Shown one piece after another: positions 63,402-64,000 of a stretch of DNA of 64,000 nucleotides. The stretch is from Echinarachnius parma. Taxonomy: Eukaryota; Echinodermata; Echinoidea; Clypeasteroida; Echinarachniidae. Every line of letters begins with the position of its first letter. Within the stretch, counting starts at the first letter, position 1. The position numbers and the translations under genes were made by a program. The notes below the pieces were generated by a model. It searched no databases. It was not told the DNA's origin and was given only the letters and a program-made list of their open reading frames with translations. Where the stretch lies: the NCBI GenBank assembly GCA_037951105.1, contig JBAMJV010001395.1, forward strand, positions 124,001 to 188,000, written 5' to 3'.

Positions 63402-63480
63402 AGTGGCGGATCTACGGGGGGGGGGGGGGGGGTTAGGGGGTTTAAATCCCCCCCCCCCCCCCCCACCTTGGGCTGCCAAG
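63402..63480. mobile_element. Start of an element with AGTGGCGGATCTACGG terminus and G/C runs
   Basis: AGTGGCGGATCTACGG is followed by a run of about 16 G, GTTAGGGGGTTTAAATC and about 16 C. The opposing homopolymers can pair. The tandem array that follows may be the body of the same element, and its other end would lie beyond the window. Confidence 0.5.
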
Positions 63481-63493
63481 TGAAAATGTATCA

Positions 63494-64000
63494 GTGAATA
63501 AAGTGAACAAAAATCACTTACGGGGGTTCAAAATAGCCACAAAAAAATCGCCGCTTCGCGGCTATCACTGAAAAAGTGAACAAAAATCACTTACGGGGTT
63601 CAAAATAGCAAAAAGAAAAATCGCCGCTTCGCGGCTATCAGTGAAAAGAGTGAACAAAAATCACTTACGTGGGTTCAAAATAGCAAAAAAAAATCGCCGC
63701 TTTGCGGCCATCACTGAAAAAAGTGAACAAAAATCACTTTCAGGGGTTCAAAATAGCAACAACAAAAATCGCCGCTTCGCGGCCATCACTGAAAAAAGTG
63801 AACAAAAATCACTTTATACGGGGGTTCAAAAAAGCAAAAGAAAAATCGCCGCTTCGCGGCTATCAGTGAAAAAAGTGAACAAAATCACTTACGGGGGTTC
63901 AAAATAGCAAAAAAAATTCGCCGCTTCGCGGCTATCAGTGAAAAGAGTGAACAAAAATCAATTTCGGGGGTTCAAAATAGCAACAAAAAAAATCCCCGCT
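63494..64000. repeat. 72-77 bp tandem array with GCCGCTTCGCGGC hairpins, cut by the right edge
   Basis: GTGAACAAAA starts units at 63503, 63576, 63650, 63723, 63798, 63875 and 63947. Each unit has CAAAAATCACTT, GGGGTTCAAAATAGC, an A run and CGCCGCTTCGCGGC followed by TATCA(C/G)TGAAAA. GCCGC-TTC-GCGGC is a small stem-loop, and one unit (63699) has TTT in the loop region. An 88-residue frame here is just the repeat. Confidence 0.95.

Noticed and set aside
1..64000. tRNA, rRNA or spliceosomal RNA genes
   Set aside because: No internal promoter boxes or cloverleaf were seen by eye. A covariance-model scan would be needed to exclude them.

Overview
This is an animal nuclear genome window. It is AT-rich with a very low density of coding sequence, has split genes with canonical GT/AG introns, and is crowded with small inverted-repeat transposons, tandem repeats and long G or C runs. 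The kindlin exons, an exon with a Crypton-derived (DUF3504-like) domain and the style of repeats suggest a marine invertebrate. An echinoderm or another invertebrate deuterostome is plausible, but this is inference and no species can be named from the sequence alone.

The one confidently recognised host gene is kindlin (FERMT family, an integrin co-activator), on the minus strand. Four 5' coding exons are visible: a 4-nt start exon (53285-53288), then 52667-52843, 27454-27687 and 26604-26988. Together they encode the F0 domain, the start of F1 and the long basic/serine-rich F1 loop. Intron 2 is about 25 kb. No later kindlin exon was recognised to the left, so positions 1-26603 are read as the start of intron 4 (more than 26 kb, open at the window edge). 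On the plus strand, 56948-57160 is the first coding exon of a DUF3504/Crypton-type gene, and 58454-58747 is an unrecognised possible exon.

The rest is mobile and repetitive DNA. From left to right: a 45-bp satellite with a 3-unit higher-order pattern (1-381); a degenerate minisatellite (4735-5870); many TIR miniature elements between 4 and 22 kb; a 2.0-kb element full of a 13-bp motif (23737-25729); a 3.2-kb relative with its own version of the motif (32437-35652); a 156-bp tandem array carrying nine RFX-type X-boxes (48356-49921); a 1.4-kb foldback element inserted into an older miniature element (54613-56434); a triple-nested locus, where a poly-G TIR element sits inside a 2.77-kb TIR element inside a CR1/L2-like LINE (59320-63096); and a 75-bp tandem array running off the right edge.

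The most interesting signal is the pair of elements at 23.7-25.7 kb and 32.4-35.7 kb. They share the terminus GGGCAATTCC and each has a 4-bp target duplication. Each is strewn with its own version of one 13-bp framework (GTNACGGNNTTAC), which looks like a co-evolving protein-binding site in a family of non-autonomous transposons.
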